The translations under genes were made by a program, and so were the position numbers. From Pseudomonas brassicacearum subsp. brassicacearum (GTDB taxonomy: Bacteria; Pseudomonadota; Gammaproteobacteria; Pseudomonadales; Pseudomonadaceae), in contig NZ_VZPJ01000005.1 in assembly GCF_008801605.1 (NCBI RefSeq), positions 372,001 through 436,000 on the forward strand: a stretch of DNA of 64,000 nt, in the 5' to 3' direction. Each line of letters opens with the position of its first letter. Within the stretch, counting starts at the first letter, position 1. Positions 55,283 through 64,000 of the stretch are shown in pieces. The notes below the pieces were generated by a model. It saw only the letters and a list, made by a program, of their open reading frames with translations, searched no databases and was not told the origin of the DNA.

Positions 55283-56164
55283 ATGCACTTCGACCTCACC
55301 GACCTGCGCCTCTACCTGAACATTCTCGACACCGGCAACATCACCGCCGGTGCGGCTAGCAGCCATTTGTCCCTGGCCGCGGCCAGCGCACGAGTGCGAG
55401 CCATGGAAGCGTCCCTGGGCATCGACCTGCTTGAACGGGGGCGGCGTGGTGTAACGCCCACTCCCGCGGGCAAAGCCCTGGCCGAGCACGCCCGGGTCCT
55501 GCTGCAACAGGCCGAACACCTGCGACAGGACCTGGCCGAATACGCCAAGGGCGTCAAAGGCCGGGTGCGGCTGCTGTGCAACACCAGCGCCATGACCGAA
55601 TACCTGCCCGAGCTGCTGGCCGGCTTTCTCCAGGCCCATCCCAACCTCGACATTGACCTGCAGGAATTGCCCAGCTCACGGATCACCCATGCGCTGCGCC
55701 AAGGCGCGGCGGACCTGGGCATCGTTTCCGACGCAGTGGACACCGAGGGCCTTCAGGCCTGGCCTTTTCGCGACGATCCGCTGGTATTGATCCTGCCGAC
55801 CGGACACCCCCTGGCTGACGGTCGCGCCGTACGTTTCAGCGAGACCCTCAGCCACGATTATGTCGGCCTGAACGCATCCAGCGCCTTGGCGATCCACCTG
55901 GAAGAGCAGGCCCTGCACATCGGCTCACGCATGCAAGTGCGCATTCGTGCCGATGGTTTCGACGGGATGATTCGCATGGTGGCCCATGGTGCAGGCATTG
56001 CCATCGTGCCGAAGGCTACCATCGACCGGCGCCCACCCGAGCCTTCGTATCAATGTGTCACGTTGCAAGAAGCCTGGGCGCACCGGGCGTTGCTGCTGTG
56101 CGCCCGCAACTTCGACGGTTTGCCGGCCTACGCCACGGCCCTGGCTCGGCATCTGGCCGATTGA
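55283..56164 (+). CDS. LysR-family transcriptional regulator
   Basis: The 293-aa protein begins MHFDLTDLRLYLNILDTGNI with HTH AAGAASSHLSLAAASARVRAME and has the PBP-like effector domain (SSRITHALRQGAADLGIVSD, VLILPTGHPLADG). It is divergent from the TauE/SafE permease, its most likely target by the usual LysR arrangement. The cupin gene follows 98 bp downstream on the same strand. Confidence 0.87.
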   Translation: MHFDLTDLRLYLNILDTGNITAGAASSHLSLAAASARVRAMEASLGIDLLERGRRGVTPTPAGKALAEHARVLLQQAEHLRQDLAEYAKGVKGRVRLLCNTSAMTEYLPELLAGFLQAHPNLDIDLQELPSSRITHALRQGAADLGIVSDAVDTEGLQAWPFRDDPLVLILPTGHPLADGRAVRFSETLSHDYVGLNASSALAIHLEEQALHIGSRMQVRIRADGFDGMIRMVAHGAGIAIVPKATIDRRPPEPSYQCVTLQEAWAHRALLLCARNFDGLPAYATALARHLAD

Positions 56165-56261
56165 TGCGCGCTTCTGGATAGCCCGGTGTCGACCACAGAC
56201 ATCTACCCGCTCATGCCGCGCGTTAGGGTGCCTGTTCTCTTCTGCCCCTTTCGGAGCTCAC

Positions 56262-56606
56262 ATGACCGCACCCATCACCGTCCTGCGCGACACCCATCCG
56301 CTGCCCGTACTCGACGCCTGCAAATGGGAAAAACTCGAAGGCGACCCGCACACCGTCAACCTCAACGCCTACACCAGCGAAGACGGCAGCAAGATCATGG
56401 GCACCTGGATCTGCACACCCGGCAAATGGCGTGTGGATTACGTGAAGTGGGAGTACTGCCATTTCCAGGAGGGCTACTGCATCATCACCCCGGACGGCAT
56501 GGCGCCGATCCATCTGCGCGCCGGTGACATCTTCGTCGTCGAGCCAGGCATGAAAGGCACGTGGGAAGTGGTCGAGACCGTGCGCAAATATTTCGTCTTT
56601 GCCTGA
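56262..56606 (+). CDS. Cupin-domain protein (DUF861-like)
   Basis: ATG 56262 has GGAG 5 nt upstream. The 114-aa protein forms one small cupin barrel: GTWICTPGKWRVDYVKWEYCHFQEGY followed by PIHLRAGDIFVVEPGMKGTWEVVETVRKYF. The Glu-rich metal motif is partly degenerate (WEYCHFQEG). The family includes ureidoglycine-aminohydrolase-like and other small cupins of unknown role. It is followed by a strong hairpin. Confidence 0.75.
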   Translation: MTAPITVLRDTHPLPVLDACKWEKLEGDPHTVNLNAYTSEDGSKIMGTWICTPGKWRVDYVKWEYCHFQEGYCIITPDGMAPIHLRAGDIFVVEPGMKGTWEVVETVRKYFVFA

Positions 56607-56615
56607 AACAAAAAA

Positions 56616-56644
56616 CCGAGAGACCACCCGACGTGGTCTCTCGG
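56616..56644. terminator. Bidirectional terminator between cupin gene and mmsB
   Basis: CCGAGAGACCAC and GTGGTCTCTCGG form a perfect 12-bp stem with a 5-nt loop. The T-run (TTTTTTGTTTC) is on the minus strand, favouring termination of mmsAB transcription, while the stem can also stop the cupin transcript. Confidence 0.8.
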
Positions 56645-56671
56645 AAAACAACTTTGTAGATTGCGCAGCCT

Positions 56672-56703
56672 CTGTGGCGACGGAGCAAGCCTTGCTCCCA
56701 CAG
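56672..56703. repeat. Single REP hairpin before mmsB
   Basis: CTGTGGCGACGGAGCAAGCCTTGCTCCCACAG folds into one REP stem-loop between the terminator and the mmsB stop. Confidence 0.7.
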
Positions 56704-56744
56704 ATAATTGCCCTTGCCACAAAAGCCCGTCGATATCGTCGCTC

Positions 56745-57632
56745 TTACTGCGGCTTGCGATAGCTGTTAACAATCGCCGAAAAGTCCTTGCCGCCCTCGC
56801 CCCGCTGGCTCATCGCCTGATACAACTGCTGCGCCACCGCCCCCAGCACCACCGGCTGATGGGCCTGCCGCGCGGCTTCGGTCGCCAGGCCCAGGTCCTT
56901 GAGCATCAGGTCGGCGCCAAAGCCCCCCGTGTAGCCACGGGACGCCGGTGCCGTTTCGATCACGCCGGGCCATGGGTTGTAGGTGTCCGAACTCCAGCAA
57001 CGGCCCGTTGAACTGTTGATGATGCCGGCCAACACCTGGGTGTCGATCCCCAAGGCATCGCCCAACGCCATGGCTTCGCTGACGCCCACCATGGAAATCC
57101 CCAGCAGCAGGTTGTTGCAGATCTTGGCGATCTGCCCGGTGCCGACTTCGCCACAGTGCACGATGTTACGGCCCATTTGCGCCAACACCGGTTGCAAGGT
57201 GGCGAACAACTCGGCCGAGGCACCAACCATGAAGGTCAACGTGCCCGCCGCCGCACCGCCGGTGCCGCCCGAGACCGGCGCATCGGCCATCGCCACCCCT
57301 TGTTTCGCCGCGGCAGCCGCCACGTCGCGGGCGGTTTGTGGATCGATGGTGCTGCAATCCACCGCCGGCGTGCCGGCGGCGATGCCAGCCAGCACACCGT
57401 CTTCACCCAGCCAGACACTGCGCACATGAGCGGCGGCCGGCAGCATGGTGATCACCAGCGCAGTGCCCTGGGCCGCGTCGCGAGGCGAGGCGCTGATCGT
57501 GCCGCCCAACGCCGCCAGTTCAGCCAGCACCGTCTGGTTCAGGTCGAACAAGTTCAGCGAATGGCCAGCCTTGAGCAGGTTGCGCGCCATGGGGGCGCCC
57601 ATGTTGCCCAGGCCGATAAATGCGATGTTCAT
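56745..57632 (-). CDS. mmsB: 3-hydroxyisobutyrate dehydrogenase
   Basis: The 295-aa NAD-dependent enzyme of valine breakdown oxidises 3-hydroxyisobutyrate to methylmalonate semialdehyde. The Rossmann motif is IGLGNMGAPMARNLLKAGH at the N-terminus; the substrate loop is DAPVSGGTGGAAAGTL and the catalytic Lys lies in GTGQIAKICNNLLLG. It starts 10 bp downstream of mmsA and ends at a strong terminator, so mmsA-mmsB form one operon feeding propionyl-CoA formation. Confidence 0.92.
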   Translation of the reverse strand: MNIAFIGLGNMGAPMARNLLKAGHSLNLFDLNQTVLAELAALGGTISASPRDAAQGTALVITMLPAAAHVRSVWLGEDGVLAGIAAGTPAVDCSTIDPQTARDVAAAAAKQGVAMADAPVSGGTGGAAAGTLTFMVGASAELFATLQPVLAQMGRNIVHCGEVGTGQIAKICNNLLLGISMVGVSEAMALGDALGIDTQVLAGIINSSTGRCWSSDTYNPWPGVIETAPASRGYTGGFGADLMLKDLGLATEAARQAHQPVVLGAVAQQLYQAMSQRGEGGKDFSAIVNSYRKPQ

Positions 57633-57642
57633 GTCCGGCTCC

Positions 57643-59169
57643 TTAACGCAAATTGATGGTGGTGTTCACACCGTCATTGACGCTGTCATCATCGAACCAG
57701 CGCGCGGTCACGGTCTTGGTCTGAGTGTAGAACTGCACCACTTGTTTGCCGTACGGACCGAGGTCGCCGAGTTTCGAACCGCGGGAACCGGTGAAGCTGA
57801 AGAACGGCACCGGCACCGGGATCGGAATGTTGATGCCCACCTGGCCGACGTCGATTTCACTCTGGAATTTGCGCGCCGCCGCACCGCTCTGGGTGAACAG
57901 GCCAGTGCCGTTGCCGAATGGGTTGGCGTTGACCAGGGCAATCGCCTGATCCAGGGTGTCGACTTCCAGCACCACCAGCACCGGCCCGAAAATTTCTTCG
58001 GTGTAGATACGCATGTCGGTGGTCACGCCGGAAAACAGGGTCGGGCCGACGAAATTGCCCTGCTCGAAGCCCGGCACGCTGATGCCACGACCATCGAGCT
58101 CCAGCTTCGCCCCTTGCTGCACGCCACTCTCGATCAATTCGAGGATCCGCGCCTTGGCGCGCTTGGAAATCACCGGGCCGACGTCAGTACCCGGCTCGCT
58201 GCCGGCATTGACCTTGAGCTTCTGTGCCAGGGCCTTTAGCTCCGGCAACCACTGCTTGGCCGCGCCCACCAGCACCACCACGGAGGTGGCCATGCAACGC
58301 TGGCCCGCCGCGCCGAAACCGGCGCCGACCAAGGCGTTGAGGGTTTGCTCACGATTGGCATCGGGCAACACCACCGCGTGGTTCTTGGCGCCCATCATCG
58401 ACTGCACGCGCTTGCCGTGACGACCCGCCAGGTCATACACGTGGGTGCCGACCGCCGTCGAACCGACGAACGAAACCGCCTTGATGTCCTTGTGGGTGCA
58501 GAGCGCGTCCACCACGTCCTTGCCGCCGTGCACCACATTGAGCACACCCGCCGGCACGCCGGCCTCGATAGCCAGTTCCACCAGAAGCATGGTCGAAAGC
58601 GGATCCTGTTCCGATGGCTTGAGCACAAAGGTATTGCCGCAGGCGATGGCCATCGGGAACATCCACAGCGGAATCATTGCCGGGAAGTTGAACGGGGTAA
58701 TGCCCGCGCACACACCAATCGGCTGGCGCAGCGTGTAGGTATCAACGCCACCGGCGACGTTCTCGGCAAATTCACCCATCTGCAGGGTGCCGATGGAACA
58801 GGCGTGCTCGACCACTTCCAGGCCACGGAAAATATCGCCCTCGGCATCAGCGATGGTCTTGCCCTGTTCGGCGCTGAGCACCGCGGCGATGCGCTTGGAG
58901 TGCTCGCGGATCAATGCCTGGAGCTTGAGCATGATGCGCATCCGCGCGCCGATGGGCGTCAGTTTCCAGGTCTGGAAAGCACGCTGGGCAGCGGCGATGG
59001 CGGCATCGACTTCCGAGGCCGTGGCGAACGGAACCTTTGCCAACACCTGCTGGGTGGCCGGGTTGACGATGTCGTGCCATTCGCTGGATTGGGATTCAAC
59101 CCACTCGCCATCGATCAACAGTCTGACGGTTTGCAGGGTGGTGTCGCTGGGCGTAAGGGAAACGTTCAT
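57643..59169 (-). CDS. mmsA: Methylmalonate-semialdehyde dehydrogenase (CoA-acylating)
   Basis: ATG 59169 ([20 protein letters not shown]) is preceded by GGAGG at 5 nt; upstream codons to 59304 are in frame but not MmsA-like. The 508-aa ALDH converts methylmalonate semialdehyde to propionyl-Co[29 protein letters not shown] and the catalytic cysteine block [12 protein letters not shown] are typical of MmsA. It works with MmsB in valine catabolism. A LysR gene is divergent 87 bp away; P. aeruginosa uses an AraC-type MmsR instead (from memory). Confidence 0.93.
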   Translation of the reverse strand: MNVSLTPSDTTLQTVRLLIDGEWVESQSSEWHDIVNPATQQVLAKVPFATASEVDAAIAAAQRAFQTWKLTPIGARMRIMLKLQALIREHSKRIAAVLSAEQGKTIADAEGDIFRGLEVVEHACSIGTLQMGEFAENVAGGVDTYTLRQPIGVCAGITPFNFPAMIPLWMFPMAIACGNTFVLKPSEQDPLSTMLLVELAIEAGVPAGVLNVVHGGKDVVDALCTHKDIKAVSFVGSTAVGTHVYDLAGRHGKRVQSMMGAKNHAVVLPDANREQTLNALVGAGFGAAGQRCMATSVVVLVGAAKQWLPELKALAQKLKVNAGSEPGTDVGPVISKRAKARILELIESGVQQGAKLELDGRGISVPGFEQGNFVGPTLFSGVTTDMRIYTEEIFGPVLVVLEVDTLDQAIALVNANPFGNGTGLFTQSGAAARKFQSEIDVGQVGINIPIPVPVPFFSFTGSRGSKLGDLGPYGKQVVQFYTQTKTVTARWFDDDSVNDGVNTTINLR

Positions 59170-59256
59170 GCTGGCCTCCGGGATTGTTCTTATAGAGAGC
59201 GCTGGGACCAAGGTACATAGACACCTTGGTGATGAGACGGTTTTTGGAGTATAGAT

Positions 59257-60246
59257 GTGCAAACTTCTAATAAGAATGCACATAAAAGCCGGTCCAACAT
59301 GCAAAAAAACATCACCTCCCTGGGGTCGCTGAATTGGGACGACCTCAAGTTTTTCCTAGAAGTGGCCCGCACCCGCAAGGCCAGCACTGCCGCCAAGCGC
59401 CTGGCCGTCGACTACACCACGGTGTCGCGACGCATCAGCTCGCTGGAAGCCTCGTTGGGCACGCTGCTGTTCGAGAAATCCCGGACCAACGGTTTTGTCC
59501 TGACGGCCGAAGGCCAACGCCTGCTGGGTTACGCCGAATCGATCGAAAGCACCCTGCACATGGCCTGCGAGCAGGTTTCAGGCTCTGGCGTCGCACTGTC
59601 CGGCCACGTGCGCATGGGCTGCACCGAAGGCTTCGGCAGCTTCTTCATCACCCCGCAACTGAGCCACTTCGTCGACGCCTACCCGGCCATTTCGGTAGAC
59701 ATCCTCCCGCTGCCGCACTTCATCAGCCTCTCCAAGCGCGAAGCCGACATCGTCATCGCCCTCGAACGCCCCGAACATGGCCCATATGTATGCTGCAAAT
59801 TGTGCGACTACCGGCTGCAGCTCTATGCCACCCAGCAATACCTGGACAACCACCCACCCATCCGGCGCCCGGCCGACTTGAGCAAGCACTCGTTCATCAG
59901 CTACGTGGATGACCTGGCGTTCAGTTCCGAGTTGCTCTACCTGGCCAACGTACTGCCCGGCGCCAATGCCCACCTGCGCAGCACCAGCGTGATCGCGCAA
60001 TTCGTGGCAGCGCAGCAAGGACGCTCGCTGGCAATCCTGCCCTGCTTCCTCGCCGCCCAGGACCCACGGCTGTTGCCGGTCCTGCCGGAGGACATCACCG
60101 TCACCCGGCAGTTCTGGATGTACTGCCGGGAGGACTTGAGGAAGCTGAAGCGGATTACGTTGTTGTGGGATTACATTCGCGAAGTGACTGAACAGAACCA
60201 GCCACTGCTGATGGGCGACAGCCGGGAGATGGTGTTCGCCGACTAG
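59257..60246 (+). CDS. LysR-family regulator, probably of mmsAB
   Basis: GTG 59257 is taken as start because GGAG lies 7 nt upstream, giving 329 residues; ATG 59299 ([15 protein letters not shown]) is possible but has no clear ribosome binding site. The HTH is [20 protein letters not shown] and an effector domain follows. Its divergent position next to mmsA suggests control of that operon. The last 4 bp overlap the convergent yfiB gene. Confidence 0.82.
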   Translation: MQTSNKNAHKSRSNMQKNITSLGSLNWDDLKFFLEVARTRKASTAAKRLAVDYTTVSRRISSLEASLGTLLFEKSRTNGFVLTAEGQRLLGYAESIESTLHMACEQVSGSGVALSGHVRMGCTEGFGSFFITPQLSHFVDAYPAISVDILPLPHFISLSKREADIVIALERPEHGPYVCCKLCDYRLQLYATQQYLDNHPPIRRPADLSKHSFISYVDDLAFSSELLYLANVLPGANAHLRSTSVIAQFVAAQQGRSLAILPCFLAAQDPRLLPVLPEDITVTRQFWMYCREDLRKLKRITLLWDYIREVTEQNQPLLMGDSREMVFAD

Positions 60247-60746
60247 TCGGCGATGACCACAATGGCGACACGGCGGTTTTCGGTGCGGCCGCTGGCGGTG
60301 TCGTTGGAGGCGACTGGTTTGCTGCTGCCCAGGCCGCGCAGTTGGACGTTCTCTTCGCGCATGCCAACGGCTGTCAGCACCTTGCTCACGCTGGCGGCCC
60401 GCCGCATCGACAGTTGTTCGTTGTAGGCCTGGGAGCCCGATGCGTCGGTATGACCATCGACGCGTACCCGCTGGATTCCCGCCCCCAGCAGTGCCTTGCC
60501 GATACGCTCGACGATTTCGGTGCTGGCCGGGTTGAGGTTTTCCACGTCGCTGCCGAACAGGACCTTGCCCGACAGGCCGAACGCCCAGCCATCGTCAGTC
60601 AATTCGAACCCTTGTTGCTTGAGTACGGCGATTTGCGCCGGGGTCAGGCCCTTCTGCGGTGCCGTCTGGCAACCGCTCATGGCCAGGACGGCCAGCAACA
60701 AAAACGCCGCGAACCAGCGCAGGGAAAATGAAGGATATGAACGCAC
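60243..60746 (-). CDS. yfiB: YfiB outer-membrane OmpA-like lipoprotein
   Basis: The 167-aa protein has a lipoprotein signal (LLLAVLAMSGCQ, lipobox MSGC) and an OmpA-like peptidoglycan-binding domain (LFGSDVENLNPASTEIVERIG ... VDGHTDASGSQAYNEQLSMRRA). In P. aeruginosa YfiB sequesters YfiR at the outer membrane and so frees YfiN to make c-di-GMP. It is the last gene of yfiR-yfiN-yfiB, 3 bp after yfiN. Confidence 0.9.
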   Translation of the reverse strand: MRSYPSFSLRWFAAFLLLAVLAMSGCQTAPQKGLTPAQIAVLKQQGFELTDDGWAFGLSGKVLFGSDVENLNPASTEIVERIGKALLGAGIQRVRVDGHTDASGSQAYNEQLSMRRAASVSKVLTAVGMREENVQLRGLGSSKPVASNDTASGRTENRRVAIVVIAD

Positions 60747-60749
60747 GAG

Positions 60750-62018
60750 TCAGCTCCTGGTTTGAAGATCAGCGACGGAGTGATCCGACTCCGCCGTATG
60801 TTGACCGCCTCGGGCGAGGCGTTTGGCTTGGTACATCGCCGCATCGGCGGCATGGAGAAGGGTGCCCGGTGTCGCACCATCATCGGGGTAAACGGCAATG
60901 CCGATACTGAGGGACGTCAGCACTGAAGCATTGCCAGGCAGTTGAATCGGCATTTCCATGCTGGCGATGATTTTTTCAGCGATCCGCTCGGCGTCCTCGG
61001 CCTTGTGCAGAGGTGCCAGCAGCACGGCGAATTCATCGCCTCCCAGGCGTGCGACCAAGTCGTCTTCACGCAACTGTGCCCGGACCCGGGTTGCCACGGC
61101 CGTCAGCACCGCGTCACCGGCAGCATGACCGAAATTGTCGTTGATGCCCTTGAACCGGTCGCTGTCCAGGTACAACACGGCCACTTGCTCGTTGAGCTTG
61201 CTGGCGTTGCGCAAGGCGCGGATCAGCCGGCCCTCGAAAAACGCCCGGTTCGGCAAACCGGTCAAGCTGTCGTGACTGGCCTGGTGTGCCAGGGTTTCGT
61301 TTTCGCTTTGCAGGTGAGTCTGCCAGGACTCCAGTTCGTCGAGCAGTGCATTGAAGTCATTGGCCAGGTTATCCAGTTCGGCGATGGCGGCCGGCGGCAC
61401 GCGCCGATCCAGGGCCCGCTCGCTGCGTGCCGCGTGGGCCACTTCGGCCAGGCTGCGCAATGGTCCGGTGATCGCCCGCAGCTGACGTCGCGCCAGGTAC
61501 AACGCTACCCAGGCACTCACCGCCGTGCACAAAATGATCCCCGCCAGACCGCTGAGCAAAAAGCGCAACAGGCTGCCGCCATGCCCTGCCAATAGAATGC
61601 TGCCGATGTTCCGCCCTTGATGAACGATCGGCAGACTGATGGGCTTTTCCAAAAACGCCTTGGCAATGTGCATTTCCAGTTCCGACAATAAACCGGTATC
61701 CGGACGTTTCCAGCGCGCCAACAGACGGCCGTGCTCATTGAACACTTGGGCATCGGCGACCTCCTCGGTGGAGGCAATCAACGCCAGCGCCTCGGTGGCC
61801 GCCGCCGCGTCATCGAATACCACGGCCGCTTCCACGGTGTAGTTGATCGAGCGGGCGATCAGGTGCAGGTTGTGATCGGCGTAGACCCGCAACGCAAGCA
61901 CACCCAGCAACGTCAGGGAAACACTGGCCATGGTGATCGCCACCAACGCGACAATCAGGTGGCCGCGCCCGATGACCGAGCCCAGGGTGGGACGGACCCG
62001 CGATTTGGACAGGCTCAT
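60750..62018 (-). CDS. yfiN: YfiN (TpbB) membrane diguanylate cyclase
   Basis: The 422-aa inner-membrane enzyme makes c-di-GMP. It has TM1 (about 18-40), a periplasmic PAS-like/CHASE8 domain that binds YfiR, TM2 (about 147-170), HAMP and a C-terminal GGDEF domain. The active site ARLGGDEFAVLL is intact. REDD five residues before GGDEF is an intact RxxD inhibitory site, so product feedback is expected. Its ATG overlaps the yfiR stop (62015-62018). YfiR holds it inactive until released by YfiB, raising biofilm formation. Confidence 0.92.
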   Translation of the reverse strand: MSLSKSRVRPTLGSVIGRGHLIVALVAITMASVSLTLLGVLALRVYADHNLHLIARSINYTVEAAVVFDDAAAATEALALIASTEEVADAQVFNEHGRLLARWKRPDTGLLSELEMHIAKAFLEKPISLPIVHQGRNIGSILLAGHGGSLLRFLLSGLAGIILCTAVSAWVALYLARRQLRAITGPLRSLAEVAHAARSERALDRRVPPAAIAELDNLANDFNALLDELESWQTHLQSENETLAHQASHDSLTGLPNRAFFEGRLIRALRNASKLNEQVAVLYLDSDRFKGINDNFGHAAGDAVLTAVATRVRAQLREDDLVARLGGDEFAVLLAPLHKAEDAERIAEKIIASMEMPIQLPGNASVLTSLSIGIAVYPDDGATPGTLLHAADAAMYQAKRLARGGQHTAESDHSVADLQTRS

Positions 62019-62590
62019 GGTACTGCCGGCCTGCGACGGGAAAGCTGCAGAACGCTGGGATGGATACGCACGCCACTGCGCGCTACCGAGTCGAGGTTGA
62101 CCTCGAACGATACCTGCTCATCACCGACCCGCAGACAGAACAGGCTCCCCACGGTGCACTGGTCACCGCCTTCGCTGATGCTCAACACGGGCTTGCCGAT
62201 CAGGGAGTCAAACAGACGAGTACGCTCGTCGCTGGTCAGCCTGCCGATGTAGACGGCGTTGCAGTCCGTGGCGATGTTGGGGTGATCGGCCAGCAATCGC
62301 TGCACGGTCACCGGTCGACCGGTGGCCTGAGTGGTGCCCTTGACCAGGTCGTCGGTGTATTGAGTCGGGCCGACGATGCACAGTTGCAACTGCGCAGGCT
62401 CTACTGGCCAGCGCGCGTAGCTGAGAATGCCTAAGACGACTTGAGTGACCGATTCGGCCCGCTGTTCAGCCCGACTCGTGGAGGACGGGTCTTCGGCAAG
62501 CACCATAGGCGACAGCAACCACAGAAGACCGGCAAGCAGATAATGCCCCCAGTCCTTGCTGCGCACAGCCTCCCGAACCGCCACTTTCAT
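62015..62590 (-). CDS. yfiR: YfiR periplasmic repressor of YfiN
   Basis: The 191-aa protein starts with a signal peptide (HYLLAGLLWLLSPMVLA) and is a YfiR/DUF4154 domain with four cysteines (LQLCIVG, ATDCNAV, DQCTVG, LFCLRV) able to form two disulfides, the redox-sensitive feature of YfiR. It represses YfiN in the periplasm and is in turn captured by YfiB. It is first in the operon. The 139-bp gap to recD shows no clear terminator. Confidence 0.9.
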   Translation of the reverse strand: MKVAVREAVRSKDWGHYLLAGLLWLLSPMVLAEDPSSTSRAEQRAESVTQVVLGILSYARWPVEPAQLQLCIVGPTQYTDDLVKGTTQATGRPVTVQRLLADHPNIATDCNAVYIGRLTSDERTRLFDSLIGKPVLSISEGGDQCTVGSLFCLRVGDEQVSFEVNLDSVARSGVRIHPSVLQLSRRRPAVP

Positions 62591-62729
62591 GGAAAATCTC
62601 TAGATAATACGATAAGTGTCGGAACGATAGCACAGTGCCAAAAAGCCAGCGAGCCGGCGCCCTACGGACATATCTGACAGAAAACAGCCAAAATCGTGAC
62701 CCCAGCATTGAATCACGAAAGCTGATCAT

Positions 62730-64000
62730 TCAGTCATCACCCTCCAGTTCCAACATCAGCCCGCTCAAGCGCTTGACCTTGCGCCGCACCGCCTCCTCAA
62801 ACACCCCCGCTCGCGGCTCTATCAGGCTGAACCATTGCTTGCCCCGAGTAATGGCGGTGTACACCAACTCCTTGGTCAATACCGGGTTCAGCGCATCCGG
62901 GAGAATCAACGCGGTATGGGTGAATTCCGAGCCCTGGGATTTGTGCACCGTCATGGCATACACGGTTTCCACATCATTCAGGCGGCTGGGCAGGACGAAA
63001 CGCACACCGCCCTGACCGTCGTTGCGCGGGAAAGCGACCCGCAGAACCTGTTTTCCAGCATCAGGCCCGTCACGCTCGGGCAACTTGAGGGCGATACCGA
63101 TATCGCCGTTCATCAGCCCCAGCCCATAGTCGTTGCGGGTCATCAGCACCGGGCGTCCTTCGTACCACTGATGATCGCTATCGATAAGGCGTGCCTTGAG
63201 CAAGGCGGCGGTGATTCGCAGGTTCAGTCCTTCGACGCCCCACGGACCTTTGCGCACCGCGCAAAGCAATTGGAATTCGTCGAAGGCCGCCAGGACTTCC
63301 CGGGCCCAATCGGTCCAGCAACGGTCTTCCAGCGGGCGAGAAATGGCCGGGCGTCGCTGCCGTAGCAGGTTCAGGTAATGCCGATACCCCTGGGACCCAT
63401 CTGGCTTGCCGTCGAGTAACAGCTTCTCCAGTTTCGTGTCGTGTTCATTCGCCAACTTCAGGGAAGACAGATCGGCATGCTGCCCTTGCTCCAGCAACTG
63501 ACGGGCTTTTTCAGGCTGCTGCTGGTTGACCCAGCGAGCCAGCTGACCGATCCCGCTGCCTTCGCCGAAGCGCCGGGAATGCCTGAGCATGACCACTTGC
63601 TGTGCCAGGGGATGAGTGCCGTCGAGGTCCTGTTGCAGGTCACCGGCCGCCAGGTTTTCACCGCTGACCGACTCAAGCCAGGCTCGGGTCCGGGGGCTGT
63701 ACCAGCCCTCCTCGGCGTCTCGACACAAATCCCCGAGCACCGCACCGGCTTCTACAGAGGCCAACTGGTCCTTGTCCCCCAGCAATACCAACCGTGCATG
63801 GGCCGGCAGAGCATCCAGCAGATTGGCCATCATCTCCAGGTCGATCATCGACGCTTCATCGACCACCAACACATCCAGTGGCAAGCGATTGCCTGCATGG
63901 TGGCGAAAATGCCGGGTGCCAGGGCGGCTGCCCAGCAAACGATGGACTGTCGTGACGTCGCAGGGAATCCGTTCGCGCACCGCGTCGTCCACATCCAGGG
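62730..64000 (-). CDS. recD: RecD, exodeoxyribonuclease V alpha subunit (5' part cut by window edge)
   Basis: The frame runs off the right edge, leaving the C-terminal ~423 residues. Walker B LDVLVVDEASMIDLEMM, motif III LVLLGDKDQLASVEAG, and the SF1B C-terminal motifs (GPWGVEGLNLRI, VLMTRNDYGLGLMNGD, YAMTVHKSQGSEFTHTALIL) identify RecD, the fast 5'-3' helicase of RecBCD in double-strand break repair. Walker A and the RecB-interacting N-terminus lie beyond the window. A GTG near 63992 is internal, not the true start. Confidence 0.93.
   Translation of the reverse strand, partial: LDVDDAVRERIPCDVTTVHRLLGSRPGTRHFRHHAGNRLPLDVLVVDEASMIDLEMMANLLDALPAHARLVLLGDKDQLASVEAGAVLGDLCRDAEEGWYSPRTRAWLESVSGENLAAGDLQQDLDGTHPLAQQVVMLRHSRRFGEGSGIGQLARWVNQQQPEKARQLLEQGQHADLSSLKLANEHDTKLEKLLLDGKPDGSQGYRHYLNLLRQRRPAISRPLEDRCWTDWAREVLAAFDEFQLLCAVRKGPWGVEGLNLRITAALLKARLIDSDHQWYEGRPVLMTRNDYGLGLMNGDIGIALKLPERDGPDAGKQVLRVAFPRNDGQGGVRFVLPSRLNDVETVYAMTVHKSQGSEFTHTALILPDALNPVLTKELVYTAITRGKQWFSLIEPRAGVFEEAVRRKVKRLSGLMLELEGDD

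Overview
The window reads as chromosome of a fluorescent Pseudomonas (P. fluorescens/P. corrugata-like, plant- or soil-associated). This is inferred from several signals: high GC in the core genes; many Pseudomonas-type REP hairpins with GTGGGAGC...GCTCCCAC arms; a YfiBNR operon; mmsAB; a plant-signal-responsive LuxR solo locus; and a Tc insecticidal toxin operon. No rRNA, tRNA, CRISPR array, prophage or recognisable transposase is seen.

Layout. (1) 1-14881, minus strand: a two-partner-secretion/contact-dependent inhibition locus in the order cdiB (13175-14881), cdiA (3884-13150, 3088 aa, C-terminal AHH/HNH-type nuclease) and an overlapping candidate immunity gene. Downstream lies an AT-rich array of small same-strand genes and gene remnants. 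They are separated one by one by six copies of a 67-77 bp palindromic element with GGGGACAGATTTATTT-type arms. This looks like an array of displaced immunity modules and is the most unusual part of the window. (2) 15057-23159: pipA, pipR and the six-gene aap operon, a peptidase plus LuxR-solo plus peptide-ABC-transporter system. It carries two lux-box-like 20-mers, one before pipA and one before aapA. (3) 23209-30306: a stand-alone HEAGH metalloprotease-like protein, katG, a PAP2/histidine-phosphatase pair and a chemoreceptor. (4) 30542-44965: a complete Tc toxin operon with TcA split into two ORFs, TcB, and TcC. The variable C-terminus of TcC looks like a zinc deaminase. (5) 45038-56606: metabolic and accessory genes, namely a glyoxalase-like protein, a D-aminoacylase/RpiR/GntP operon, a SulP transporter, an epimerase, LysR regulators, an mdaB/ygiN quinone pair, a TauE/SafE permease and a cupin. 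(6) 56745-64000: mmsB-mmsA (valine catabolism) with a divergent LysR gene, the yfiR-yfiN-yfiB c-di-GMP module and the 3' part of recD.

How the genes work together. Three blocks concern interactions with other organisms: antagonism between bacteria (CdiBA with its immunity array), sensing of plants (PipR/Aap) and toxicity to invertebrates (Tc). They sit side by side between housekeeping genes. Within operons the coupling is tight: ATGA stop/start overlaps join aapB-C-D-E, TcA2-TcB-TcC and yfiR-yfiN.

Limits. All calls come from reading the sequence and remembered family knowledge; no database search was run. Immunity assignments in region 1 rest mainly on position.
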